64,000 nt of DNA from Neurospora crassa OR74A (GCF_000182925.2 NC_026504.1:5936762-6000761), one strand, 5' to 3'; counted from the stretch's first letter, positions 49,641 to 63,849 are shown. The notes: generated from the letters alone by a model not told the origin. A program made the numbers and translations.

Positions 49641-51590
49641 TACGATAGTGTTTAATTAACTATATTCCCTATATTATTTATATTGAAATATAGCGTTAAA
49701 TATAACGTTGCGTAGTATTGCAAATAAAATTTCAATAAATTATTATACAGCCGTTTTATAGTTCTACGTGCGACTGTATACGCAGGTTCCCGGCTGTCTA
49801 ACACTCCCGGCAAGTTTGGCACTCCTACTAAGCGGCAGTTTGGCTGGCACTCCCGGCAATACTATTATTCATATTATCGCTAAGTCTACCACTTTCAATT
49901 AACAATACTAACACTCTTTTATTAATACTAATACCCTTTTATTATTACAACTATTGTATAACACTAGGAATTATTTGGAATTATTAATATTAATTAATTT
50001 AAAGTCCTTAAACGATTGCGTAACTATTTGTACGATTATTAGTAAAGTGTATTCAATCGCGTATTACTACTTCCTCGTTTGCGGGCCCTACCGTAAAAGG
50101 TACAACACTACTACTAATAACCGCTACTTTAAATTATTCTACTACCTTCTATCTCTTAATATTAATAAAGTAATTGTAATACTATTTACTTATCGACCCT
50201 ACTACAAACCCGATTGTTAACTAGACCGACGGAAATTTCTAACACCTATTAATTCCCTCCTAGAAGGGTATAAGAAGCTAGCTCCCCCCGCCTCTCGGTT
50301 CTCAAACTCTCTCCTTTTTATTATATTTAATACCTTACATCTAAGATTAACCTTATTATTTAATATTAAATATTTTTCAACTCCAATACTATCCTGTAAT
50401 AGCTTAGGTTTAATTATTCGCTTATTAAAAACCGGCCGCTCTTCTAAATTAGCAACTTAAGTTTAACTATTTACTTATTAATAACGTTGCTTCTTCCTAA
50501 AGTAGCTACTTACTACTAAAACTAAACGCCGCATAAGTGGTTTAGAATTAGGTTAATCCCCTCCTCTTATTTCCCCTCCTATCTACTATTAATATTAGTA
50601 TAGTAAAGTATATCGGCATCTTTTATTGCTCGGGGTAAAATATATTAGTTATTAAATAGAGTTAAAGAGGTATATAAATACTTATTAATAAGTCCCCCCC
50701 TTCTTTCCTTCCTCTTAAATACCTATTTAACTATTTATTAATTCTTAGCTTATATAAATTTGCCTACTTTATTAATTTTATTAATCCAATATCTTTATAT
50801 TATTACCTCCTAATATTGATATCCAATATCGATATCCGATATCACTACTATCCTACATTACCCTATAGGGTACCTAATTAATAATACGTAGACTATTAGG
50901 ACGAAGTTGGAAGGGTAAAGTAATTAACTTTATTTATTTACCCTATCGGTTCGGATAATATTATTTTAAATCTTTAAAGATAAGTTATTGATATAAATTA
51001 GAATAATAATTATAAAAGTAATTAGGGCTATAGTAATAAAATTAATAATTCCTATTAAAATTACAATTTGTATTTAAAATTAAATATTCAATCTTTTAAT
51101 CTTTTAATCTTTTAATTATCCTATTAAATAATTTAATTTTTCAATTTTTTAATCTTTTAATTATCCTATTAAATAATTTAGTTATTTAATTAATTAATTA
51201 AATATTCATCTATAATAGAGTTAAATCCTAATTAAGAGCCGCCTCCCGGTAATTAAGAGTAGAATTAGACTCGGTAATACTATAATTATAGTAAAAAGAA
51301 GCTAATATTAATATTTATTAGTAAAAATAATCTAAACCTTCTTATAGTTACTTATAACGTTTATTATAATAAATGTACTCTAATATATCTTCTTTCCCCT
51401 TTATTCTTATCCAATCTATTATTTCCCTTCCTATTAACTAATTAATTAACCGGTATTATTTATTTAATAGTAAATCCTTTAAAATATATAAATCCTATTA
51501 ATAGAATCCTAGTATACCGTATTGTTTTACTACCTGCGGGTAAATAGGATGTTTATTTGTAAGTAATATTATAATTTGAGCCGCGGGGGG
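49641..51590. repeat. AT-rich sequence with short repeats, family unknown
   Basis: Between 49,790 and 49,865, CACTCCCGGCAA occurs twice and GTTTGGC twice in a compact, little-mutated block. An 88-codon plus-strand frame at 49,954-50,220 has no recognisable features. Near 50,815-50,845 a GATATCCRATATC pattern repeats. At 51,090-51,185 the phrase CTTTTAATTATCCTATTAAATAATTTA is duplicated. The segment may contain the 5' end of Helitron 1. Confidence 0.45.
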
Positions 51591-54500
51591 TTATGGGTGC
51601 GATTTAAGTAATACTAGTTAGTTAGCTATTACTAATAAGCTATATTTTAAATAATTAACCCTTTACTTCTTTTTAGAATTAATTTTAACGATGTTAAATA
51701 ATATCGAATTTACAATCTATTACTAATCCTAATACCTCTAATAATCCTACCGTCCTTAATCCCTCTACTAATAATAAACGAAGTCCCGAAGCTGCTTTAA
51801 TATTATTATTAAAAGATAGCCGAATTTGTGTTTACCAACGGCCCGCCCTTTTAGAGGTTATAGAGTATTTTAATAATACCCTTCGCTAATAAATTTAGAA
51901 GAATATACCCCCTTGGCAAATTTAGTAACTTTAACCTTAATAATTTAAACTTTAGTAATTTATATAGTTTTAATAACCGTAACCCCCGGTATTTTAATGT
52001 TTAAATCCCTATTAATATTTTAATAGCGAAGATATTAATATTTCTATATAAGAGTTACTAGACTTTAAGTGCTAATAGTAATAGTAGTAAGGGGAATTCG
52101 GACCCTATATAGTTATACGTTAAAAATTCGAAGCTAGGCAACAACAGCAACTATAATAAGTATAACAACCTCCCCAAATTCCCCTACTACAAATCTAACA
52201 ATTTTAATATTAATAGATAGTCCAACCCCAACCGGCTTAGAGAACTGGCCTAGAACGCCCTATTAATCGTTCGATTCAGTTTTTATAGCTTTAATAAATT
52301 GATACTTAGTCTACTACTATTAGTAGTTACCGATTTAAGATATATACCCCGAAATACTAAATTATTAAGTTTAAAGCTAGCTATACTCAATAAGATACTT
52401 AATATAAGATAGGTAGCCAGTATTCATAGGTATATTCTCTGTACTTACTATTTAACTATTTATTAATACCCTTCTTTAATAGGATAATAAAGAGACTGTT
52501 CGAGTCCGCTGCGAGAGAGACTAAATTTAATGTAATTACCGCCTTTGCAAGCGTAATTAGGAATAAGATATTATACTTACTCCTTCAATAGTAATATTAA
52601 TTGCCCGGTAATACCCTAATTTAGAATTTAGCGCTAGCGAGCCGGATTCTGCTCGATTTATATATTATTGCTATTATTTTATACTTCCCATTGCCGACCG
52701 TAACCCTACTATAAGCTTTTATCGATTTTGTAATAGCAATAATCAATTTACTTACCTAATTTATTATATTATTCGACCTATTACAAACCGGAACCTAGTT
52801 ACGGGTAATTATATTATATATAATAATAATTAATAATTTATTTATCCGAATTACTGATACTCTTAATATAATAGCGAACGCAACCCCGTTATAGGTAACT
52901 ATATACTTTATTAATTATTTATACAATATAACCTTAATTCTTAATATAAAGTCTATTGTATTTATAATAGTATAGCCGACCGTCTAAATTATATAACTTA
53001 TAATGTCTTAGAATAGGATTATTATTTATTATATTTAAGAAGACTTAAGGATTGTTTAGCTACTCCTAATCCTCTAACGTAATCTACTAATAACAATAAT
53101 GCTAATATTCAACCTAACGAAGAAATACCCTACTTCTTCTACCCGGCATATAGATTAGCACAGCGCCCTATTAATAAAGATCCGATTACTAGATTTTATA
53201 TAATATATATATATACTAGCCCTTATTATAATATCCGAAAAGAAAATAAAGTCTATTTCGGTTGTCTTTAAAATTTCCTCCGCCGTTATTTCTTTAATAT
53301 ATATAATATTAAACGCAATTACTATTAATAATATTAAGCGCTACTTAATAAAGACTAATTTAAAGAGGATGATAATTATTATAATTCCTATCGTTTTATT
53401 AATAATCGGGATAATAATAATCCTTTCCAAATCAAACCCCACTTATAAATACGAAACATCAACCCTCTCGATAATCCTAATAATATATTCAATATTAATA
53501 ATTTTATTTAAAACTATAGCTTTTTAAAAACCCAATCTCAACCCTAATTCCAACCTTCCTAACCATAAAGGAGAAGCTAACGTAGTCCCGGACGCCCCAA
53601 ACCACCCCTAGGCTTACAATTAGCCGGGCTTCGATTCCCGGGCTTACCCGATATTAAATTTAAATAAGACCCAATCTTCACCAGTAATATAAATATACGA
53701 ATAATCCCGGATTCCTATTATAAATAGCTTCGCAATTACTAGGCTATACTAAATATAGAGACTATAAAATATTATAACCGCTATAAAGAAAAGTAATTTT
53801 AATTAAGGGTTACAACTATTAATAATTAGGATATTTATAATTAGTATCTATATACTAATACAAATTTACGCCCCAATAAACCTTTTAAATATAGCACGGC
53901 TAATAATATAAACTTCGGTACTTTTAACCCTAATAATATTAGAAATAAATACTATCTTCCCCTTCTCAACCCTGTAGAAGAAATACTTATTATACGAATC
54001 TATATCTATATTAATAAGTTACTTCCTTTTTCAATCCTATTTCAATACTAATATTACCTTAAATATTTATACCTTTAATTAACAACAATAAAAATATAAG
54101 GGTTATTATATTAATTTCCTTCGTAATATCTCCTACGTCTATATTTAATTACTTAAACTACCGGAAGAAATTAATATTATTTTATTACAACTATATAACT
54201 ACTAAAATTATCTACAATTTAATAATATATAAAAGGAATTTAAAGTTAATCGTTAGAAAATTGCTATTTAATTCAATTTCTTAAGAGCCTATTACCCTAA
54301 ATACTAGGATATTGAAATTATAGAAGAATGTTTCAATATATTGCCAAAAGATAGTAATATTATAAATAATATAGTTTATATTAATATAAATAATATTATT
54401 ATCGAAGAATTTAATAAATCTTAAAAATAGAAATTTAAAGAAATTCTAGCCGAAGCTAATCTTAAAGTTGGCGTAGTATTTAATATTATTAATAGTATAC

Positions 54501-57500
54501 TCAAGGATATTAACCAACTTAAAATTCAATTTCGTAGGGACCCTATATCCGACCCGAATTTTCCCCTAATTTGATTTAGAAATATACCGGACAATCAATA
54601 ACCTCTAGTACTGTAATTTATAGGCTAAGAAGGATAGCCTATAGGTCCGGCTCCAATTTAAGCCCCGACTTAAGATCCAACTGCTAGTAATATTCTGGCA
54701 CCCGGTCGGCCACCTTAACCTTACTATTATATTTAATAAAGCCCCCTTCGTAGTTAACCTATTAATAAATTTAAATACAACTAAGTACTACTATTTTAAA
54801 CATTCCCTAATCTTTACCCCCGTAGGTAAGGAGAATATCTTAGCCTCCGTATAAGGAAGGTCGATTATAATAAATATATTCAATATACTATACGGTAATA
54901 TAATAGCCGTTTTACCCGGTATAAAAAATTCTAATATATTACCTTCAATTCTTTAATACGTAGCTAAGTCTATAGTAAAAACTTATTCTATATCCGTAAT
55001 ATATAGTTTAATTCAAAGTTTTTTATTAATGCTAATCGATTTAAAAAATAATTTAGCAACCGCTTTAATAAAGTAAGAAAATTGCTTAATTCTATTATTC
55101 GATTTTCTAATATTCTTTGCAATACTTGGTTATACTAAATTAAGAAATCCTATAAATTATTATTATATATCAATTTCTTAGGGATACCGGCTATATTTAT
55201 TATATTTAACGCGGCTAATCTTTATTAGGAAAGCCTAGTAAAATATATACCTAATTATAATTTTTAGCTAGCTTCTAATAATAATAATCAATGCTATATA
55301 TTGAAGCGGAATATCCTTTAGAACCCCTATATTACTATATACTACTTCCTTCGAAGGTTTGAGCTTTTTCAGGAGTATATCCTAATCCTAAAATTTAAAT
55401 TCGATAACTATTAGTAGCAATTGGAATTTCAAGCTCGAGGAATTAGCTATACCTATAGTATATATTGGGTAGATAATATTAATATACCTAATTTATCCAA
55501 TTTAGAAATCTACCGGCAATTCACTAAAATGTAGGGTTTATACCTCACTATATAGAATCCAATACTCGAAGGTATTAAGCAGCCAGCTAAGGTTTAATTT
55601 AGTAAGGGTGAAGATTTAGAAGGTCCTCCCCCTAGTGCTACTGCTGCTGCTGCTGGTGGTAGTAATTAAAATCCTGATAGTTAAGATAATGCCCCGAATC
55701 AATTAATCCCTATTAGCCGGCTTCCAACTAATTATAATAAACGTAGTAATATCTTAAATAAATAAATAAATATTGTAAAGCCTATATTCTAAAAGGTTTT
55801 AGATATAATTAACCGGATGTAAAGATATATTTATAGTAATACTTATTATCTTCGAATACACCGTTAAGTCCGAACCCTTCCTGGAGACCAGTAAATCCCG
55901 GACTTCGAACTCCCAATACCTAAGTAGAAAATATACCGTTTCTACTTTATTAGGAAATTATATAAATACTCCCTCCTTACTATACGGATTAACCCCGGAT
56001 TTTAGCTTTTCGATAGCCGTAGAAATAATAACATTCTTAATTAATATAACCCCCTTATTATATTAGGCTAAATAGCTAATACGGATATATAGCTATATAC
56101 TAGTATAAATATTGTATTTAACTATATAATTAAATATATTTTAAAAGCCGAGAAGAGAATAAGATTTTATAATAATATTGCTATTGAATTGATACCCTAA
56201 ATAATAGTTAGAAACCTAATTAAGTAATTTATAATAAAATTTATAAATAAATTTATAATTAAACGGGATTAGTCTACTTAAGAAGTCTATTATTTACTAT
56301 TTAACCTTCCTCTATAAGAGAGTATACGTATAGTAGTTATAATAGATTACTGCTATCGAAATAACTAAGGTACTATTATCCCCAATTCCGAGGAAGATAT
56401 ATAGTTTAATTTTAGAAGAGCCGTATTAGAAGCTATTAGTAGTAATAGTAATAATAATAATAATATTAAAGGTATTTATATTAATATTATTAATGAAGTA
56501 CGGCAAACCCAGTTAATTTACTAAAAGTATATAAATCGAGAAGAACGCTACTCGTATATTTCGTATTTTAAATTTATTATTACTTTTAATTATATAAAAT
56601 TAAGACCTAGGCCTTTATCGGACTATACTAAAAAGAGGGTTATGAATTATTTTTCTATATATAAATAGGATAATGAATATAACTGTTGCAATTTTAAAAG
56701 AATTAAATTTATATTGTACTACCCTTATTAAAAGCCCGATAACCTTTATATTATTAATAATATCCAATATAATAACTTTAATAACGTATATATTATATGC
56801 TTTAAAACCTATATTAACGAACTCTAGTACCCCGAAGACTACTATAGTAAACTTCTAAATCTTAAATTTAAAGAAGAGTTTAAACTTCCTAATTAAAAAG
56901 AAAAAATAAATAAATCTAATTAGGAAGATATTATAAGGGAAAATCCTAACCGCTATATTAATTCTAATAATAATAATTTTAATAGCAAAGTTTTGGGTCG
57001 TTGTAATATTGATATTGGCTATAACTAGTATAAGAATTATACTTAGTTTTAGGAATTCCTTCCTTTAGTAGTAGAATTCTAAAAATCTTGTTATAATACT
57101 TTTAACCTTCTTAATTTAGAGCCTATTACTTAATACTTATATAATAGCCTTAATACCGAGCAATGTATAGTATTTAATTAGTTTATTAATTACTACTAAG
57201 TAATATTTAATAATTAAGCTCTAAATTAGTTACTTCTTTAAATTGACGGCCGTAGTAGTACTAGAAAATCCTACCTTATTCGATTATTATTTTATAAGTT
57301 TATTAAAATAGCTTCTATATACAACCTCTTAATCCCTATTATTCGTACTACTCCTACTAATATAGTTGCTAATAATATTAATAATTATACTATTCACTCC
57401 CTTCTATAACTTCCTTTTAGAAATAGAGGTTTAGCCAACTTGTAGGGTACTAATTTTACTTATATATAAAATAAGTTTAGACCGTACAAATATTTTATTA

Positions 57501-59170
57501 TTAATGAAAAGTCTATATTAGGTATAAGAATTATATGTTATATCGACGCCTGCCTTCGCCAAACTTTTATTAAAAATTAGGGTAAAAGGTTTGGTAGCGC
57601 TAATATCCTCCTTCTTAGGAATTTCTTTTAATTAGCGCCTATTGGGTAAAAGGCTTTATTTTACTAAGAGCCCCTTAAATTTATTAATAATCCCAATACT
57701 CCTCTTGAAGCTCTTAGAGAAAATAATAATCCTAATCGACTTTTTAATAAAATAGAAGAATAAAGAAGAAAGCAGTTGGCTGGGAAGCTAGACCTTATAT
57801 AGTATAGTAGTTGTATTTGCTATTTTAATTTTAATTAGAGTATTAAATTAAAGTAAATTCTTCGGTAATAGGGTATCGAATAAGAAACCTTCTGTACGGC
57901 TTTAGAAGGACTACGAAATAATAATCCTATTATTCGGAACTAGTAGGTATTATTTAATTGTATTAAATTTAAATTATTAATACCCGACTAAGTCGAGTTC
58001 GATAATGTTTTCCGAATTTACCTAACTAATACTATAGTTAATAAATATAACCTTAGGTATTTGGAATAGCTTGAAAGCCCAGTTTTTACTATTAAAGCTA
58101 TTAATAACCCCGATAGTACTAAAGATATTAAGTATATTAATACTAGTAATTTGTACCGTAAATTTACTTATATTAAGGGTAGTAGAGTTATATTTACTGA
58201 GAATCTGTGGATTGAAGCTGGCTTTATTAATAGTTCGATTAGTATAATTATTAATATTATATAGGATGGTAATTAATTATATAATATATAGTAAATTATT
58301 TCTCCCTCTATAACTATATATATATTAACCCCTTTAAAGTCTAGAAGTTGGCGACCCTCCTTTCGTTATTATAGTATATTTTGATTACTATCGAGGATCT
58401 AACTGCTTCGAGGATTTGGATTATTCTAATATTAAAGACCTAGAGTACGTTATTCTAATCTTTCGCTCTATTCGAGAATTCTTAAAAGGAGTTTACAATT
58501 ATAGAAGAACCTAGTTCCCTTTAACTATTATATATATTATTACTATATATAAAGCGTAGGGCTAAATATTAGATAAAGTTATTTACGATATTTCGAAGAA
58601 GGACTTTATAGCTGGATTATTATATATAGCCGTCTCTTATACCCGTACTATTAATAGTATTATATTTAATAAGAGCTTCAATATAGATACCTTACAGTCT
58701 AAGAATACTAAGACCTATACCTACCGAACTATAGATATTATTAGACGTATACTTGAGTAATTATAGCTAGGCTATCCTTTACTACTATATTATATCCGTA
58801 ACCTAGGCTGTCCCTTAACTTCTAATCGGGTACTCTAGCTTCCTCCCGGCCCGGGTAATATTAATAACGATAATAATAACGATGCCGATAATAGCCGGCC
58901 GCCCCGAGGAAGAGGAGTATGCGGTAGATCCCGCGGTAGACCCTGTAGTAGACCATCCGGTAGTAAAGTTAGTAGTATACTAGGCAGAGCTAGCTTAAAA
59001 GCTAGATTAAGGATTGGCTTAAGGGTTAGTAGTATAACTCCCTCTAATAGAACTAGTTTAAGAGGAAGGCCCTATAGAAGACCTTATAAGAGTATTGGTA
59101 TTAGTAATGGACCACTACGGTTAAGAGGAGGATAAATTAGTAAGAGTAGGATAGATTAATAAGAATAGTT
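51591..59170 (+). mobile_element. Helitron 1 with Rep and PIF1 helicase, RIP-degraded
   Basis: The plus strand encodes the parts of a fungal Helitron in order. A DUF6570-like region lies at about 54,070-54,370 (KYKGYYINFLRN, LLKLPEEINIILL). The Helitron-like Rep domain lies at about 55,180-56,200. Its HUH pair is now SYTYS (about 55,445-55,459), so both His codons became Tyr by C-to-T change, and the tyrosine motif remains as YIIKYILKAEK (about 56,120-56,155). The PIF1-like helicase spans about 57,235-58,740: Walker A decayed to GRSSTRKS (about 57,246-57,269), Walker B-like FIINEKS, and C-terminal VIYDISKKDF and LLYIAVSYTRT. A Gly/Arg/Ser-rich tail reaches about 59,135. The upstream part (51,700-53,600) has coding-like text such as KRSPEAALILLLKDSRICVY of uncertain assignment. 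Ends are not fixed. Confidence 0.85.
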
Positions 59171-59319
59171 ATTATTATAGTAGATAAATATAATAATAAG
59201 TATTAAACGTACTTTCTATATTAATAGCCGTTATATATAATTAAAGTCTTTATAACTCTCGATCTTTCTCTTTCTTTTTTATTACTTTCATTAACTCTCA
59301 ATTATTAACTATATTAATC

Positions 59320-60240
59320 ATTTTTGAAGACGATAATTTCGAATTTGAATAGCGCTTTAATAATATATTGAAAGAAGAAGAAGAACGCTGTAATTTGTTT
59401 ATTATTAAACGTTAATATATTACTATTATTAGAGGTTGGGTTGGTACTAAGATAGTATTACTAGTTAAAGATGAATTTCTTTATAAGAAAAAAACTACGG
59501 CTATCCTTAGCCTTTATTTTCCTATCCGTTTAAAGTAGTACGTTACCTTTATTATTAATTATAATTTAGATTATTCTAATTCGGAATTTAGGTAGCTGAA
59601 TTTTACTACCGGTTTAGAACTTCCGTTATTAATTACAAAAATTTATTATAAAAAAAAAAAAGGAATTTAATTCAATTTATTCCGCGCACCTTAATTGAAT
59701 GCCTTATAGTATATTCTTTTTTAGAGTAACTATTAATAGTACCGAGAGATAGTACGTTTTACGGCGGTCTTACATCTCCTATTCCTTAGATTAGCTATAT
59801 ATATAGTTAATACTAAGATTTGAAGATGAGAAGAATTTGAGAGAGGTTAGTAGTATAATAATTGAGCGTTTAAAGAAGAAATAAGGTACAAGTAGGGAGT
59901 TGAATGTACAAACTCTCTAGACTTATACTAGTAGTAGTTGCGGGCGTCCCTTTAATTATTATACTACGGGCGTCCCTATAGTACCCCCGGTAGGGTTGGT
60001 AATAATATAGTAATTAGAAGTAGACTATATAGGTTAATTGGAGCGTTTTGGGCGTATTTATTAAGTTTAATTGGGTTTATAGGTAAGATAATAGAAAGAT
60101 TCGTAGAAGGGGTTAAATTTAGTAATATTTTGGTTGGTATTGTACCCCTAAGTACGAATTCGAATTGCCAAGAGCCTTCCCGTACTTCCCGTCTTAGCAC
60201 TAGCGCTAAAAAAAATTGGCGGTAATTAATTGGGTGCATC
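59320..60240 (+). repeat. dispersed unknown repeat, copy B with a degraded frame
   Basis: The part 59,520-60,240 is the inverted counterpart of 21,860-22,560. The plus strand reads as one protein-like frame from about 59,320 (FEDDNFEFE, then RFNNILKEEEERCNLF) to about 59,990, with only RIP-type stops. The most conserved part, QYVLRRSYISYSLDQLYIQL, lies at about 59,753-59,812. A near-palindromic TAGCACTAGCGCTA at about 60,195-60,208 precedes a likely end near 60,230-60,245. It follows Helitron 1 directly, so it could be that Helitron's second gene and 3' end, or a separate element. An antisense 87-codon frame (59,976-60,239) is a shadow. Confidence 0.65.
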
Positions 60241-60329
60241 TAAACTCCATGTAGGTCCAACTTTTCGCTTTAGATGTTTATACCTATAGGCGTTTCTCTG
60301 TCTTCCTTGGCCACATTTAGGCTCCGGCT

Positions 60330-60870
60330 AAGGAAACTGTATTTTATTATTACAAGCTAATTGAAACTATTAATTAGGTTATAATAAAATATAAATTAAT
60401 ATTCGATAAGGATTATTAATTACTTTAATTTACTAAAGGGGATAAGGTAATATTGTAATTATATAAAGGCTATACTCAATTTGGGATTAAATTATGTAAA
60501 TACGCCGATTAATGAGTAGGCCCCTTTAGGGTTAAACGAAAAGTCGATAATTTCGTATATAAATTCGAATTACCCCGCGTATAGAAGATTTATTTTATTA
60601 TTTTAGTAAATTATTTAAGAGAATATCCCTACAGTAAAGATTTATTTTATTGCGAAGAATAATTAGGCGATTGTATTATTATTGAAGGTGATATAGACGA
60701 TTAGTAATTATATAAAGTCGAAAAAATTATAAATTGTAAAATATTATAGTACGGCGGTAAATTATTAATTGAGTATTAGGTTAAGTATAGAGGCTACAGT
60801 ATAGAATATAATAAATAGTACTTACGAAGTAGTTTATATATTCTCTATATACTTACACGAGCATAGTTAC
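60330..60870 (+). mobile_element. Ty3/gypsy integrase tail and chromodomain fragment
   Basis: The plus strand reads as the integrase C-terminal segment (FTKGDKVIL, LYKGYTQFGIK, VGPFRVKRKV, KFELPRVQKI) followed by a chromodomain (YKVEKIINCKI, then LIEYQVKYRGYSIEYN, about 60,690-60,815). These are exactly the parts missing from gypsy 4 at its truncation point on the same strand, so it is probably that element's displaced 3' part. No matching 3' LTR was seen after it. Confidence 0.75.
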
Positions 60871-60879
60871 TCAAAAGTG

Positions 60880-63849
60880 CGGTTAGAGTATTATTGCATT
60901 TCACGGGCGGAACTACGTAAAATCACGTTCGCACTACCACCTTACTAACGTACGAACTAAAAGGCTACTTTTTACCCGCGGAATAATTATTAACACTACC
61001 TAAATTTTACACTTCTTCTATTAGTATATTCCCGTACACCCGTTTTTCGCACCTTCGTATACTTTTTATATAATTAATTAATAATATTAACGGCCAAACC
61101 TCCGATATACCTCCTCAACGTTCCCGTACAACCGCTATAAACCCTACAAACCCCCCCTTATATATTAGAGGAAGGCCGCGGAGAATTATAAATAACTCTT
61201 AAACCTTATATTACAATCGTTGCCGCTAGAATAAAACTATATTAGACTTCCCTTTCAATGCCTATAGTATCCCGTATAGAACGTGCGTATTATATATTGG
61301 AATTGCGAGGGCTATATGTATAAGGTAGCGAACCAAGCGGTATAAATATTAAGAAGCTTAAGCGGAAGTAGTCCGAGTAATAATTATATAAGGACTACCC
61401 TATCCGGTTTCTATAAATATATATAATTTATAGCTAAGGGAGCTAAATACTTAAATCCTACTTAATAGTATTTAAACTACCCCTTACGCAAATCTAAGCC
61501 CTATAAACGTTATATACGAATCTTACAGTACGAAATATTAATTAAATAAATAGCTTACTATCTATATACCCTCCTTTCAAACGTAGAAGCTCTACTAACC
61601 TCTATTATAGACTACTTCTATAAACAATCCCAAATTTGGCAACTATTATATATAGGGGGATATTAATCTATTTCGCTAGAAACTATTACTAGCCTTCCTA
61701 CATATATTATTAAAAGGTAATAATTAACGGGCCCGAAAGTTCTAAGAAAAGCTACGGTACTACAATAGTATATTTACTTTTATATTTGTAAATTATATAA
61801 AAAAGGCGTATAAGAGTAGTAGTAGGCTTTAGGATTTTCAAATATAAGGTACCTTATACTATCTATAAAGTCTTTTATAATTAAAACTGGGTAAATTACT
61901 TAAATATACCTAGTTATATATTTATAACCTGTAAATACCGAATTCTACGTAAATTTAAGCTAAGTAATGTTTTTAAGCCTTTTTAAATATAAATCCTAAA
62001 TTTATAAAGGACTTTACGTCCTTTCTATATTATTATAACCTATTTGTAAATATATACAATAACGTAAAGGAGTACTTAGAAGCTTATTAATCTAAAAATA
62101 CTTATATTAAATTTAATTTTCAAATATACTTATAGTTAATCGTATAGGAAAATACTAATTGGAGGCGCAAAAACCTTCCTACCACGGACGAGGTTGCTAA
62201 AATCCTTCTAAATATACCTAATAAATAGGATAGAATATATAAGGACGGTACGTTTAATTCTATAAAATCTACTATTCTAAACCGTAAGGGTTCTCAAATA
62301 TTTAATTATATTCTAGTTACTTATTTTATTTACTTTCCTCTAATATATTTATTAATATTACTATATAGGGATTATAAGTTTTATTACTCTTTAATAAGGG
62401 TAAATATTACTACCTATAAGGACCCTCGTATAAAGTAGAATAAGTAGTGTAAATATTACTTATTCCTGTATAATAACTAGGAAAATATTCCATTCCTATT
62501 TAAACAGCTTTTTTAATAATAGTTAATAAACGGATTTATTATAAATAATTAGAATAAATTAGATTAATTTAAATACTACTAAATAGAAATCTATACGGAA
62601 CTGTACTAGAATTTAATAAATTAAATTAGTAATACGGATATTTAGCAAGGGGAGGGTAGTACTACTTCGAATATTAAGTAGAGAGTTATATTACCTGTAA
62701 ACTATACTAGTAGTACCTATTATAATATAAAGTACTACTAAAATTCTATAGCTATAACTTATAAATTAGGAAAGCCTATATTCTTTATTACTATAATTGT
62801 AAATCTATATTAGTTAAAGGTTAAATAGGAATTAAACGGTCTTAGTACTAGTAACCGGCTAAATATTATTAGCCGCGTATTTAACTTTAAGGCGAATATA
62901 TTAGTTAAAGAGATTAAGGAAGGTCTTTTCGGTAAGTATATTAACGTTGTATAAATTCTAGAATTCTAGAAATAGAGCCTTCTATACTAATATATTTTAA
63001 TTTTTTTAAACTCTAACTCCTAGCAGGCTTATCTATAGCCGGAAGTTATAGACCGGGCTATATAAATAGAATTTCCGACCCCGGAAGAAGACCTAGATAG
63101 CCGGCTTAAAGGTTTATTAGGTACTCTCTTAGTATACGGTCTTTACAATATAAATAACCTAAAAGCTCCGTATATAGTTATAGACGAGAAAGATAAGAAG
63201 GTTGTACTAAAGTGTAGAAAGCGGTATCCTAAGCTTTATATAGAGGAAACGATTATTATTAAAAATATTAGCTACCCTTTTTATAGGCGCTATAATAACG
63301 GTATTTATATTACGAAAAAAGTAAACGGGAATGATATACTACTAAATAATAGGGCTATTATATTATACAACCCGTACTTAGTTTTAAAATATAAATATTA
63401 TATTAATATAGAAGTTTATTCTACTGTAGATGCTATTAAGTATATTTATAAATATATTTATAAGGGTATAGATAGAATTATTATAGAGATTATAAAGCCG
63501 GATAAATTTAAATAGTATATATTTATATAGTATATAAATCTAACGGAAGTACTTATTTGGATTATAGAATAGGGTATTTATAAAGAGTATCTTCCAATTA
63601 TACTTCTAATTATATATTTTAAAAATAATCCTTCTATTATTATAATTACTAATTTACCCTCTAATAAGGCAACTATATAGATTGAACAGGCTACCCGGAC
63701 TATATTAAAAGGTTTTTTTGAGTATAATATAAAATATTCTAATAATCCGAATAAAAATGTTCTATATATAAATTTCCCTTTTAAGTACGTTTAAAAGAAG
63801 AATATAAGAGTTTAGTAACTATAATAAAAGGGTTCGGCTATTAGGCGGC
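60880..63849 (+). mobile_element. Helitron 2, Rep region only, truncated by the telomere
   Basis: A little-mutated stretch at 60,880-61,010 may be the 5' end (a TCAAAAGTGCGG start near 60,880 is only a candidate). Upstream Helitron-type text follows (YNSIFTFIFV, then FQI-GTLYY, about 61,760-61,860). The Rep domain proper includes KLGKPIFFITITVN (62,765-62,806), a former His-Gln-His or similar HUH site now Y-stop-Y (about 62,982-62,990), YRRYNNGIYI (63,281-63,310) and the tyrosine motif AIKYIYKYIYKG (63,433-63,468). The frame continues to FPFKYV and GSAIRRL (63,829-63,849), where Helitrons normally have a G-x-x-x-I-G-R-M-type motif, and ends there in telomere repeats. No helicase part is left. 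Confidence 0.82.
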
